Shown one piece after another: positions 17,469 to 25,461 of a DNA stretch of 64,000 nucleotides. Each line of letters starts with the position of its first letter. Positions within the stretch are counted from its first letter, which is position 1. Made by a program: the position numbers and the translations under genes. A model generated the notes under the pieces. The model saw only the letters and a list, made by a program, of their open reading frames with translations. It searched no databases and was not told where the DNA came from. The stretch is from assembly GCA_035644395.1 (NCBI GenBank), contig DASQOR010000066.1:1-64000 (forward strand). The letters run 5' to 3'. This DNA comes from JBGPLJ01 sp035644395. GTDB taxonomy: Bacteria; Pseudomonadota; Gammaproteobacteria; Steroidobacterales; Steroidobacteraceae.

Positions 17469-17867
17469 ATGTGGCAATCGAACTGGAATGTCGTGCTCGG
17501 AGCCTGGCTCTTCGTGGCGCTGCTTGGCGTCATCGTGCTATTCGCCGAGTGGCGGGCCGCCCGCAGGCTGCGCCGCACGCAAGACGAGACGGAACGCCGG
17601 CTTGCGCTCCTGCATAAGCAGACTGAATCGGCCGTCACGATGGCCGTGCGGGCTGGACGGCGGCTCAAGCGCCTGGAGAAGCAGCTCGCGTGGGTCTCCG
17701 AGCGCATCGGCCAGCTCGAGGTGCGGAACGAAGGCCGCTCCTACGACCAGGCCATCACGCTCGCGCGGCGCGGCGCCGATCCCGCCCGCCTGATGACGAA
17801 CTTCGGCCTGAGCCGCGGCGAAGCGGACCTCGTCGCCCTGATGCATAACCAGCGCAAAGCCGGCTGA
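17469..17867 (+). CDS. DUF2802 membrane coiled-coil protein at the end of the flagellar operon
   Basis: A 132-residue protein with one N-terminal membrane helix (about 8-26), a charged coiled coil (about 32-90) and a C-terminal helical motif (SYDQAITLARRGADPARLMTNFGLSRGEADLVALMH) that reads like a small helix-turn-helix. It fits the DUF2802 family, commonly found near flagellar/chemotaxis loci, with no settled role. It is the last gene of the operon, 18 bases after motD, and is followed directly by a palindromic repeat that could end transcription. Topology and location resemble Bacillus SwrB, which acts on FliP; this is an analogy only. Confidence 0.8.
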   Translation: MWQSNWNVVLGAWLFVALLGVIVLFAEWRAARRLRRTQDETERRLALLHKQTESAVTMAVRAGRRLKRLEKQLAWVSERIGQLEVRNEGRSYDQAITLARRGADPARLMTNFGLSRGEADLVALMHNQRKAG

Positions 17868-17876
17868 GGCCCTCGT

Positions 17877-17955
17877 AAAAAGGGGACAGATTTATTTTCT
17901 TGGATATCTTGGCGCCCGCACCAGATATGCAAGAAAATAAATCTGTCCCCTTTTT
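17877..17955. repeat. REP-like palindromic element
   Basis: A 26-base arm (17877-17902, starting AAAAAGGGGACAGATTTATT) is matched by a perfect inverse copy at 17930-17955 around a 27-base spacer. It fills nearly all the space between the flagellar operon and a convergent acetyltransferase gene, ending 4 bases before the latter's stop codon. The A/T-flanked structure could serve as a bidirectional terminator for the two convergent units. Confidence 0.92.
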
Positions 17956-17959
17956 GGTC

Positions 17960-18235
17960 CTAGGCGCGCAGGTCTTCGTACGCAGGGTGCCGGCGCATGT
18001 AGGCGTCGACAAATGGACAACGGGGGATGACTTTCTCGCCGCTGGCGCGAATCAGGTCGAGCGTGCCCTTCACAAGCGCGGACCCATGACCCCGACCCTC
18101 GAGTTCGGGTGGCACTTCGGCATGCAGGAGCGTTCTGACGCCAGCGGCGACGCTGTAGGTGAGGAAGGCAACGCCGCCCCCGAGCTCAAGCTCGAAGCGA
18201 TTGCGCGCCGGATTGTCGCGAACCTCGCCCGCCAT
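17960..18235 (-). CDS. Small GNAT-like acetyltransferase (YidJ/Acetyltransf_CG type)
   Basis: A 91-residue compact member of the GNAT superfamily. The segment TLLHAEVPPELEGRGHGSALVKGTLDLIRASGEKVIPRCPFVDAYMRRHP contains the acetyl-CoA loop (EGRGHGSAL) and the C-terminal CPFV-AY-RRHP motif typical of this short family. It is much shorter than ordinary GNAT enzymes because the first strands are missing, as usual in the family. Substrate is unknown. It is divergent from the HNH gene, with only 16 bases between start codons, so each promoter must lie in or near the other gene. Confidence 0.85.
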   Translation of the reverse strand: MAGEVRDNPARNRFELELGGGVAFLTYSVAAGVRTLLHAEVPPELEGRGHGSALVKGTLDLIRASGEKVIPRCPFVDAYMRRHPAYEDLRA

Positions 18236-18251
18236 GCTTTAATAATAGACG

Positions 18252-19622
18252 ATGAAAGCCCCGGACTGGGATGAGTCACTCCTCACCGAGCATCGCCGGT
18301 ACCTCACCGTCCCCGCCGCCCAGCAAGCCTTCGATACGCTCGTGCTCACGGCCATCCTGCTGCCGAACTACGAGTGCAGCCCCGCCTGGCATGGCGAGAT
18401 CCGCGACTTCCGCTACAAGGATCGCGCCACCGGCGAATGGCCCTTCGCTTTCATCGTGAACCGCAAGGACCTGCAGTTCTACGTCCGCAAGCAGGGAGCG
18501 GCGCGCGTTGCCGGGGGCATTACCGCGCTTCGCGAGCGGCTCAGCAAGGTCAGCGAGAATGCGGCGGGCGAGTTCACCGTGCATATCGGATCGAGCGACG
18601 ACGCGCGCAAGCTCGTCGAGCTGCTCTTCGGCAAGGCGGCGACCCTCGCTTCGTCGGTACACCACTGGTGGGTGAATCACCGCCACACGCCGCGGCTCGA
18701 GATCGAAGGCGGTTACCTCTGGTCACCCGTCAAGGGCAAGTCGGCCGCCGCGGCCGCGGCATACGAAACCTTGATGCAGATCCAGCCGGGCGATCTCATC
18801 TTTTCGTTTGCGGATGCGGTCGTTGGCGCGATTGGCATGGCGCTCGGGCGTGCGAAGGAAGCGCCTGAACCCGTATCCGCGGCCGACGCCGGCAAGAAGC
18901 GCAAGCGCGCGCCGGGCTGGCAGCTGCCGGTTCGCTTCGTCGAATTGTCGCGGCCGCTTCGTACCATGGAGCATGCCGAGGAACTCGCCACGGTGCTGCC
19001 GGACAAGCTCTCGCCACTGCGCGAGACGGGCATCGGGGTCCGCGCCGTGTACCTCAGCGCCGTGCCGGACGCGATGGTCATGGCGCTGCGCCGGCTCCTC
19101 GACGGCCAGGTCGAAGAGGTCGAAGACAAGATCCGCACTTCGGTCGGAACGGAATTGCTCGACGATCGCGCCGAGGAGAGCATCCGGCTGCGATCGGACA
19201 TCGGTCCGGTCCAAAAGGAGCACCTCATGCGCGCGCGCCGCGGCCACGGGCTCTTTCGGCGCAACCTCGAAGAGGTCGAAGGCGGATGCCGCCTGACACA
19301 ACTGCTCGATCGCAGGCACCTCCTCGCGAGCCACATCAAGCCCTGGCGTGAATCGAACGACGCGGAAAAGCTCGACGGCTACAACGGCTTGCTGTTCTCG
19401 CCGCACGTCGCGCACCTCTTCGATCGCGGCTATGTCTCATTCGCCGACGACGGCACGCTTCTCATCTCGCGGCACCTCAATCCGCGGGTGCTGAAGGTGT
19501 GGAACCTCGAGGCGCCGGCGAAAGTCGAGGCGTTTCGCGCCGAGCAGTGCGGCTACCTCGACTATCACCGGCGCGAAGTCTTCGAGAAACACGACCGCGG
19601 ACGGCGGTCAAAGAGCGGCTGA
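18252..19622 (+). CDS. EVE-HNH nuclease, predicted modification-dependent (type IV) restriction enzyme
   Basis: A 456-residue protein with three parts. Residues about 1-130 form an unassigned N-terminal domain (FRYKDRATGEWPFAFIVNRK). Residues about 135-290 look like the EVE-type base-reading domain of EVE-HNH endonucleases (WWVNHRHT, GGYLWSP, YETLMQIQPGDLIFSF, VVGAIGMA, LPDKLSPL, GVRAVYLS). Residues about 330-410 are an HNH nuclease with His361 (ASHIKPW), Asn378 (YNGLL) and His388 (AHLFDRG). Characterised EVE-HNH enzymes cut DNA carrying modified cytosines, so phage defence is the likely role (inference). It overlaps the next acetyltransferase gene by one base (TGATG). Confidence 0.82.
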   Translation: MKAPDWDESLLTEHRRYLTVPAAQQAFDTLVLTAILLPNYECSPAWHGEIRDFRYKDRATGEWPFAFIVNRKDLQFYVRKQGAARVAGGITALRERLSKVSENAAGEFTVHIGSSDDARKLVELLFGKAATLASSVHHWWVNHRHTPRLEIEGGYLWSPVKGKSAAAAAAYETLMQIQPGDLIFSFADAVVGAIGMALGRAKEAPEPVSAADAGKKRKRAPGWQLPVRFVELSRPLRTMEHAEELATVLPDKLSPLRETGIGVRAVYLSAVPDAMVMALRRLLDGQVEEVEDKIRTSVGTELLDDRAEESIRLRSDIGPVQKEHLMRARRGHGLFRRNLEEVEGGCRLTQLLDRRHLLASHIKPWRESNDAEKLDGYNGLLFSPHVAHLFDRGYVSFADDGTLLISRHLNPRVLKVWNLEAPAKVEAFRAEQCGYLDYHRREVFEKHDRGRRSKSG

Positions 19623-20068
19623 TGGCAATCCTGATACGCGACCCGGTTGCCGGCGATGAAACCGCCTGGCGCCGGCTCTGGGCCGGCTACTGCGAGTTCT
19701 ACCAGTCGGTCGTTCCGGCGGACGTGACCGACGCGACCTGGCGGCGGCTCCTCGACCCGAAGTCGCCGATCGTCGGGCGCGTCGCGGAGCTCGATGGCGC
19801 GGTCGTCGGTTTCACGCATTGCGTGATGCACGAGGGCACCTGGGCGATACATCCCATCGGCTATCTCGAGGATCTCTACGTCGACCCGGGTGTGCGCGGG
19901 CACGGCGTCGGGCGCCTGCTGCTTCAGGACCTCGTCGATCGCGGCAGGCAGGGCGGCTGGGAATATCTCTACTGGCACACGCAAGCGGGCAACGCGACGG
20001 CGCGACGCTTGTATGACACGTTCACGCTTGCGGACGACTTCGTAAAATACCGCGTGCGGCTGCGCTAG
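19622..20068 (+). CDS. GNAT family N-acetyltransferase
   Basis: A 148-residue GNAT enzyme with the acetyl-CoA signature YLEDLYVDPGVRGHGVGRLLLQDLVDR at about 80-106 and a C-terminal NATARRLYDTF helix. The ATG at 19622 sits in a TGATG junction with the nuclease gene; a longer in-frame reading from inside that gene is rejected. Substrate cannot be assigned; the family includes enzymes acting on amino acids, small molecules and protein N-termini. Tight coupling to a nuclease gene is notable but may be incidental. Its stop overlaps that of the convergent hydrolase gene. Confidence 0.88.
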   Translation: MAILIRDPVAGDETAWRRLWAGYCEFYQSVVPADVTDATWRRLLDPKSPIVGRVAELDGAVVGFTHCVMHEGTWAIHPIGYLEDLYVDPGVRGHGVGRLLLQDLVDRGRQGGWEYLYWHTQAGNATARRLYDTFTLADDFVKYRVRLR

Positions 20069-20835
20069 CGGTCGAAAAAATCCCGCATCACCTCCAGGTA
20101 GCTCTGCGTTTCGTCCTCGAGGTTGTGGGTCACGCCCGGCAACAGCTTCACCTGTACCTGGCCGGGCGGAAACGCCGCGATGAGCGCATCGGTCCTTGGC
20201 CGCGGAATGACCTCATCGTCCTCGGCGATGATGACGAGCGTCGGGGCCGCGATCGTCGCCACGCGGCTCAGCGTATCGAACCGGTCCTTCAGCAGGAGGA
20301 AGATCGGGAACCAGCGATAGTGGCCCTGCGCAACCCGCGCGATGCTGTCGTAAGGCGTCACGAGCACCAGCCGATCGACCGGCCGCTGCGTTGCGAGATA
20401 GGCCGCAACGCCCGAACCCAGGCTCCGGCCGATCACCTCGACCCGCGCGTGATCCCTGCGGACCCGATCGAAAACGACCAGGGAGTCGGCGAACAGGGCC
20501 TTTTCGGTTGGCCTTCCGGTGCTGCCGCCATAGCCGCGGTAGTTGACGAAGTAGAGCGAGGGACCGGTGATGACCTGCGAGAAGGGCTCGATATGCCGGC
20601 CGACCCCGTCCGCATTCCCGCCGAAATAGATGACCGCATCCGGCCCCGGCCGGGCGACCTGCCAGACCTTGAGCACAGCCCCGTCGGTCTCGATCCTGAG
20701 GGCCGTCGCCCCGAGCGAGGTCGTTTCGGGAGTCGGGTAGTAGATCATCGAGCGCTGCGCCAGGAAGAGATAGACGCACAGGCCCGAGTACAGAACGACC
20801 GCGGTGATGGCGAGCGTCAGAGCGATTTTCTTCAC
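20065..20835 (-). CDS. Membrane-anchored alpha/beta hydrolase
   Basis: A 256-residue serine hydrolase with an N-terminal membrane helix (about 5-26) followed by FLAQRSMIYYPTPE, the usual opening of membrane-anchored YqiA/BEM46-like hydrolases. Catalytic elements: oxyanion strand NYRGYGGST, nucleophile elbow GRSLGSG, acid loop AEDDEVIP and His in GVTHNLED. A lysophospholipase- or esterase-like role is plausible; the substrate is unknown. The GTG at 20835 gives a clean membrane anchor; a longer frame reaches 20934 (ATG) but would cover the promoter of the divergent peroxiredoxin. Confidence 0.8.
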   Translation of the reverse strand: MKKIALTLAITAVVLYSGLCVYLFLAQRSMIYYPTPETTSLGATALRIETDGAVLKVWQVARPGPDAVIYFGGNADGVGRHIEPFSQVITGPSLYFVNYRGYGGSTGRPTEKALFADSLVVFDRVRRDHARVEVIGRSLGSGVAAYLATQRPVDRLVLVTPYDSIARVAQGHYRWFPIFLLLKDRFDTLSRVATIAAPTLVIIAEDDEVIPRPRTDALIAAFPPGQVQVKLLPGVTHNLEDETQSYLEVMRDFFDR

Positions 20836-20952
20836 CTTGTAAGTTCGCTGGCGGTCGAGATGCCGAGTGTAGGGCAAGCTTAGGATGGACAGAAGGCGGG
20901 CACGGAACGAAGATTGCGGACCCGTCATCCACCACCTGTAAGGAACACTCCC

Positions 20953-21525
20953 ATGAAAGGCCTGTTGCGCGGTTGTCTGATCCTCAGCGTGATTTCCCTG
21001 CCGGCCTACGCTGCATTGAAGGCGGGCGATGCGGCTCCCGAGTTCAAGGCGCAGGCCGCGCTCGCGGGCAAGGAGTTCACCTTCTCCCTGAAGGATGCCC
21101 TCGCCAAGGGACCGGTGGTCGTCTACTTCTACCCGTCGGCCTACACGCAGGGCTGCAACATCCAGGCGCATACGTTCTCCGTGAACATGGACAAGTTCAC
21201 CGCCGCGGGCGCGAGCGTCATCGGTGTGTCACTCGACAGCGTCGCGCGCCTCAAGGACTTCTCCGCCGATCCGGAATACTGCGCGGGCAAACTCCCGGTG
21301 GCATCGGATGCGGACGGCGCAATCGCCAAATCCTTTGACCTGAAGGTGGTCAACGTGCCGGGCGTCAAGGACTCGCGTGGCGATACCGTCGATCACGGGT
21401 TCGCCGAGCGCACGACGTTCATCGTCACCGGCGACGGCAAGGTCTCCCAGACGATCGGCGGCGTGAAGCCGGACGAGAACGTGACCGAGGCGCTCGCCGC
21501 CGTGCAGAAGCTCGCCGCGCACTAA
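20953..21525 (+). CDS. Exported peroxiredoxin (AhpC/TSA, BCP-like)
   Basis: A thiol peroxidase of 190 residues with a signal peptide (MKGLLRGCLILSVISLPAYA), so it acts in the periplasm. The peroxidatic cysteine is Cys68 in the PxxxTxxC motif (PSAYTQGC). A second cysteine in DPEYCAGKLPVASD could be the resolving residue. The TTFIV...GKVSQTIGGVKP segment is typical of the C-terminal half. ATG 20953 has AAGGA 11 bases upstream. A periplasmic reductant is needed; none is nearby. Confidence 0.9.
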   Translation: MKGLLRGCLILSVISLPAYAALKAGDAAPEFKAQAALAGKEFTFSLKDALAKGPVVVYFYPSAYTQGCNIQAHTFSVNMDKFTAAGASVIGVSLDSVARLKDFSADPEYCAGKLPVASDADGAIAKSFDLKVVNVPGVKDSRGDTVDHGFAERTTFIVTGDGKVSQTIGGVKPDENVTEALAAVQKLAAH

Positions 21526-21541
21526 GAACTGCCGGTGCCGC

Positions 21542-22513
21542 TTGGCACGCAGGGACGCGCGTCTGCGGAGCATCGCGAAAGCGGCGATGATTGCGTGGGC
21601 GGCGATCGTGCCGCCCGCGCTTGGTCAGGGAACGATCCCGCGCTATTCGAGCACGGTCCTGATCTACGATCTCGGCTCGAAGGTCACCAAGGCCGTGCAG
21701 CACGCGGACGTCATCTGGGAAGCGCCGAACTGGTCACGGGACGGCCAGTACCTGCTCGCCAATTCGGGCGGCCAGCTCTACCGGGTCCCGATCGACGGAT
21801 CGTCGGCGCCCACGCCGCTCGCTCTCGACCCGGCCCTCGGTTGCAATAACGACCACGATTTTTCGCGCGACGGCCGGTGGCTGGCGATCTCCGCTTCATC
21901 GCCGGCTTCGGCGCGTTCGCAGATCTACCTCGCACGGTCGGACGGTTCGAGCGCACGGCTCCTCGTCGAGGCGGCGCCGAGCTATTTTCACGGCTGGTCA
22001 CCCGATGGAAGGCATATTGCATTCGTCGCGAACCGCGACGGCAATCAGTACGACCTCTATCGAATCTCGATCGACGGCGGCACGGAAGAGCGGCTCACGA
22101 CCGACGCGGCGAATGACGACGGACCCGATTATTCACCGGACGGCCGCTGGATCTATTTCAATTCGGCGCGCGGCGGCGGCTGGAACATCTGGCGCATGCC
22201 GGCGGCGGGCGCGGCGCCAGGCGATACGAAGGCCGAACGCGTGACGAACGACGATCTCGAGGACTGGTTCCCGCATCCGTCACCGGACGGCAAGTGGCTG
22301 CTCTTCCTGTCTTTCCCGCAGGGAACCGAGGGACACGACTATCGCGATCGCCACATCCAGCTGCGCATTTTGCCAATGCCGGGGCGCAGGGTCGGCGGCG
22401 CCCCGCCGCGGGTCGTCGCCGAATTCACCGGCGGCCAGGGTTCGATCAACGTCAATTCCTGGTCGCCGGACTCGCGCCGTTTCGCCTATGTCACCTACGA
22501 TCCCAATCCCTAA
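21542..22513 (+). CDS. Exported TolB-like beta-propeller protein
   Basis: A 323-residue protein with a signal-like N-terminus (AAMIAWAAIVPPALGQG) and six PD40/WD-like strand motifs (SRDGQYLL, SRDGRWLA, SPDGRHIA, SPDGRWIY, SPDGKWLL, SPDSRRFA), which together would form one six-bladed propeller as in TolB. There is no TolB N-terminal domain, so this is a TolB-like protein rather than TolB. The only initiation codon giving the whole signal is TTG at 21542; ATG at residue 16 is an alternative. It follows the peroxiredoxin by 16 bases and is probably cotranscribed. Confidence 0.8.
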   Translation: MARRDARLRSIAKAAMIAWAAIVPPALGQGTIPRYSSTVLIYDLGSKVTKAVQHADVIWEAPNWSRDGQYLLANSGGQLYRVPIDGSSAPTPLALDPALGCNNDHDFSRDGRWLAISASSPASARSQIYLARSDGSSARLLVEAAPSYFHGWSPDGRHIAFVANRDGNQYDLYRISIDGGTEERLTTDAANDDGPDYSPDGRWIYFNSARGGGWNIWRMPAAGAAPGDTKAERVTNDDLEDWFPHPSPDGKWLLFLSFPQGTEGHDYRDRHIQLRILPMPGRRVGGAPPRVVAEFTGGQGSINVNSWSPDSRRFAYVTYDPNP

Positions 22514-22527
22514 CGAGGAGAGTTTTC

Positions 22528-22905
22528 ATGCTCGGCTATGTCACGGTGGGCACCAACGATCTCAAGCGGGCCGCCACGTTTTACGACGCCCTGTTCGCAA
22601 CCATCGGCGCCAAGCGCTTCATGGAAATGGACCGGGTCATCTCCTGGGCAACCGGACCGACGTCGGGTGGCTTCGGCGTCATCAAGCCATTCGACGGGAA
22701 GCCCGCGACGGTCGGCAACGGCGTGATGGTCGCCATTGTCGTGGACAGCAACGACAAAGTGAAAGCGCTGTACGACAAGGCGATTGCGCTCGGCGCCAAG
22801 GACGAAGGCGCGCCCGGCCCGCGCGGCACCTCGGGCTTCTATGCGGCGTACTTCCGCGATCTCGACGGCAACAAGCTCAACTGCTTCTGCATGGGCCACG
22901 GCTGA
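22528..22905 (+). CDS. VOC family (glyoxalase/dioxygenase-fold) protein
   Basis: A 125-residue single vicinal-oxygen-chelate unit: GYVTVGTNDLKRAATFYDALFA at the start and GFYAAYFRDLDGNKLNCFC at the end. Members bind a divalent metal and act on diverse small substrates; many are uncharacterised. GAGGAG lies 9 bases before the ATG. The gene follows the propeller gene by 14 bases and converges with the MFS gene, with 12 bases between stops. Confidence 0.88.
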   Translation: MLGYVTVGTNDLKRAATFYDALFATIGAKRFMEMDRVISWATGPTSGGFGVIKPFDGKPATVGNGVMVAIVVDSNDKVKALYDKAIALGAKDEGAPGPRGTSGFYAAYFRDLDGNKLNCFCMGHG

Positions 22906-22917
22906 CGCCGCGGCCCG

Positions 22918-24186
22918 TCAGGGGTCGACGCGTTTCGCGCTCGCGAAGAGAAAATAGAAGACGGCTCCGCCTGTCGCGATGGCCGCCGTGAGCAGGAAGG
23001 TTGCCGAATAGGAACCGGTGCGATCGAGGAGCCACCCGGTGATCCAGACGCCGGCGATGCCTGGGATGGTCGCGAAGGTATTGCTGAAGCTGATCAGGAT
23101 CGCTCCGTGCCGGGGCGCGATGTCGAGGAGATTCGGCGCGAAACCGGACCAGCCGATGCCGACCGAGCTCGCCGCTGCGCACACGAGAATCAGCGCGTGC
23201 ACCGGCGTCTCGGCCGTGCGTACCAGCATCAGGCAGGCCGCGGCCCCAAGCAGGCTGGTTCCCATCACGATCCTGCGCACCGTGAGGATCGCGGCGCCGC
23301 GGGCAATCGCGCGGTCCGCGAGCGTCGCGGCGAGGTTGCCGACGATGAGCGCGCTCAGCCAGGGCGCCGCCGAGTAGATCCCGGCATTCGTGTAGTTGAG
23401 ACCCATGGCGTGGAAGTAGCTCGGCAGCCAGGCGATGAGCAGGTACAGGACCCAGTTCGCCGAAAAGTGGGCGACGAATATCGCCCAGACCGAGGCCTTT
23501 CCGAGCAACGGCCAGACGGGCGGCAGCGTCTGCGCCGATTGACCGGTCGTGGCCCGCAGCGATTGGCATTCCTCGGGTGTGATGTGACGGTCGGAGGCGG
23601 GGTCATTGTCGAAGCCGCGTAACCACGTCATCGCCCAGACGAGTCCGATCGCGCCGAACAGGTAGAAGGACGTCGGCCAGCCATAGTGACTCGTGAGCCA
23701 GCCCGTCACCACGAAGCCCGCAATCTGACCGACCGGAATGCCGCTGAGGAAGCGGGTCGTCGCCCGCGACCGCTCGGGTGCCGCCACCCAGCGGCTGAAG
23801 AGTTCGTAAGTCGCGGGCAGCACGGCGGCTTCGCCGAGGCCGAGGCCGATGCGTGCCGCGATCAGCACCGGCAAAGAGACGGAAGCCGCCCAAGGCGTAA
23901 TCAAGGTGCAGGCGGACCACCAGATCACGGCGCAGGCGAGCACGCGCTTGCCGCCGTAGCGCGCCGCAAGCCAGCCGGCGGGAATCATGAAGAGGAGATA
24001 ACCAATGAAGAACGCAGACAGCACCGTTCCCTTGACGGTCTCGTTCCAGTGCAATTCCTCGAGCATCGCGACGGACGCGACCGAGATGTTGACGCGGTCC
24101 GAGTAGGCAATGAACATCGCGAGGAAGCACATCGCGAGCACGCTGTGGCGCCGGCCCCAGGCCGGGAGCGTCGTGGCATTCATCAT
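22918..24186 (-). CDS. MFS transporter, anion:cation symporter type
   Basis: A 422-residue carrier with twelve predicted helices. The DRVNISVASVAM motif in the first helix region and RYGGKR in the first cytoplasmic loop are characteristic of the anion:cation symporter (ACS) family, which takes up organic anions such as hexuronates or phthalate-type acids. The substrate is not readable. ATG 24186 is chosen: AAGGA lies 8 bases upstream and the protein begins MMNATTLPAWGRRHSVL, directly before helix 1. It is divergent from the FAD oxidoreductase gene (93 bases between starts), suggesting a shared control region. Confidence 0.9.
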   Translation of the reverse strand: MMNATTLPAWGRRHSVLAMCFLAMFIAYSDRVNISVASVAMLEELHWNETVKGTVLSAFFIGYLLFMIPAGWLAARYGGKRVLACAVIWWSACTLITPWAASVSLPVLIAARIGLGLGEAAVLPATYELFSRWVAAPERSRATTRFLSGIPVGQIAGFVVTGWLTSHYGWPTSFYLFGAIGLVWAMTWLRGFDNDPASDRHITPEECQSLRATTGQSAQTLPPVWPLLGKASVWAIFVAHFSANWVLYLLIAWLPSYFHAMGLNYTNAGIYSAAPWLSALIVGNLAATLADRAIARGAAILTVRRIVMGTSLLGAAACLMLVRTAETPVHALILVCAAASSVGIGWSGFAPNLLDIAPRHGAILISFSNTFATIPGIAGVWITGWLLDRTGSYSATFLLTAAIATGGAVFYFLFASAKRVDP

Positions 24187-24279
24187 GAGGCGATCCTTGG
24201 GCGTTATCGTTTTTGGAAGCGGATCGTTGGCGCGGACCAGCATAGCATCGGGGCAGGATCGTTGGCGTCCATTCCCGGC

Positions 24280-25392
24280 ATGAACGACATCGGCACGTCG
24301 GATTGCACGGTGGTCGGCGCAAGTTTCGGGGGCCTCGCTTGTGCCACGGCGCTCGCCGAGGCCGGGATCGCCGTCAGCGTTCTCGAAAAACGCGCCGATG
24401 CGGGCGAAAAACTGCACACGACCGGCATCCTCGTGAAGGAGGCCGTCGAGGAACTGCCGATTCTCGACGGCTTGCCGCCGTCCCTCGTCCGCCGCATCGA
24501 GGGCGTGCGGCTCTATGCGCCGAATTTGCGTTCGGTCGATCTCGATGCTCCCGGCTATTACTTCCTCGCGACCGACACGCCTGGCGTGATGCGCTGGCTC
24601 GCGGCGCGCGCAGCCAGCGCCGGAGCGCGAATCGTCACGGACACGCCGTTTCGCGAGGCCGTGCGCATCGGCGACGGCTTGCGCCTGAACGGCGGCTGCG
24701 GTGAAACCCGTTTTCTCGTCGGCGCTGACGGCCCGCAATCGCGCGTCGCGAAGGTCTTCAGACTGGGTGCGAGCACGCGCTTCCTCGCGGGCATCGAACA
24801 CGAGTACACGGGCGCGGCCATCGACGCCGGCGACCGGCTGCATTGCTTCGTCGACCGGCGGCTGATGCCGGGCTACATCGGCTGGGTGGTGCAGGGGGTC
24901 GGCGTCATCCAGGTCGGGCTCGCCCGGCGTCTGCGGGGCGGCGATTCGGGCGAGGTGAAGCGCTCGATGAACCGGTTTCTCGACAAGATCGCGGGTATCT
25001 TCGATTTTCGCGACCGCGTGCCGACGGCGATCCGCGCGGGGCTCATTCCCTGCGGCGGCCCGGTGAAGCCGCTCGCTGCGAGCCGCGTGCTGCTGGTCGG
25101 CGATGCGGCGGGCCTCGTTTCACCGGTCACGGCGGGCGGCATCCATACGGCGCTCAAGCACGGCCTCGCGGCCGGCCATGCGATCGCGGCCTTCCTCAAA
25201 GGCGAGGCGGAAGATCCGGCGCGCGCCTTCGTACGGAGCTATCCGCGGTTTCGCGTGAAGCGTGTCGTGCGGTTCCTGTTCGATCACTTCCAGAGCGACA
25301 CGGCATTCAATCTCGCGCTCGCGACCAAGCCGATGCGGCTGGCCGCGAGCATCGTCTATTTCCACCACCGCGGCGTGTTCGAGCCGAAGTAG
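24280..25392 (+). CDS. FAD-dependent oxidoreductase, geranylgeranyl-reductase-like
   Basis: A 370-residue flavoprotein of the p-hydroxybenzoate-hydroxylase/geranylgeranyl-reductase superfamily. It has a dinucleotide-binding GASFGGLACATALAEAG near the N-terminus, an internal VGADGPQSRVAK motif, and the second FAD motif VLLVGDAAGLVSPVTAGGIHTALKHG. Known relatives reduce isoprenoid double bonds or hydroxylate aromatics; which applies here is unclear. ATG 24280 has no evident Shine-Dalgarno; TTG 24262, preceded by GGCAGGA, is an alternative adding six residues. Confidence 0.8.
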   Translation: MNDIGTSDCTVVGASFGGLACATALAEAGIAVSVLEKRADAGEKLHTTGILVKEAVEELPILDGLPPSLVRRIEGVRLYAPNLRSVDLDAPGYYFLATDTPGVMRWLAARAASAGARIVTDTPFREAVRIGDGLRLNGGCGETRFLVGADGPQSRVAKVFRLGASTRFLAGIEHEYTGAAIDAGDRLHCFVDRRLMPGYIGWVVQGVGVIQVGLARRLRGGDSGEVKRSMNRFLDKIAGIFDFRDRVPTAIRAGLIPCGGPVKPLAASRVLLVGDAAGLVSPVTAGGIHTALKHGLAAGHAIAAFLKGEAEDPARAFVRSYPRFRVKRVVRFLFDHFQSDTAFNLALATKPMRLAASIVYFHHRGVFEPK

Positions 25393-25461
25393 TTGTTGAT
25401 TGCGGCGCGCGGCAGGACAATGCGTGCCGGCTCCGGTGTGGACCGCATCGAGGGGGATCGC

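Noticed and set aside
21535..21537. GTG as start of the TolB-like propeller gene
   Set aside because: It is one base out of frame; TTG at 21542 is the only initiation codon giving the full signal peptide.
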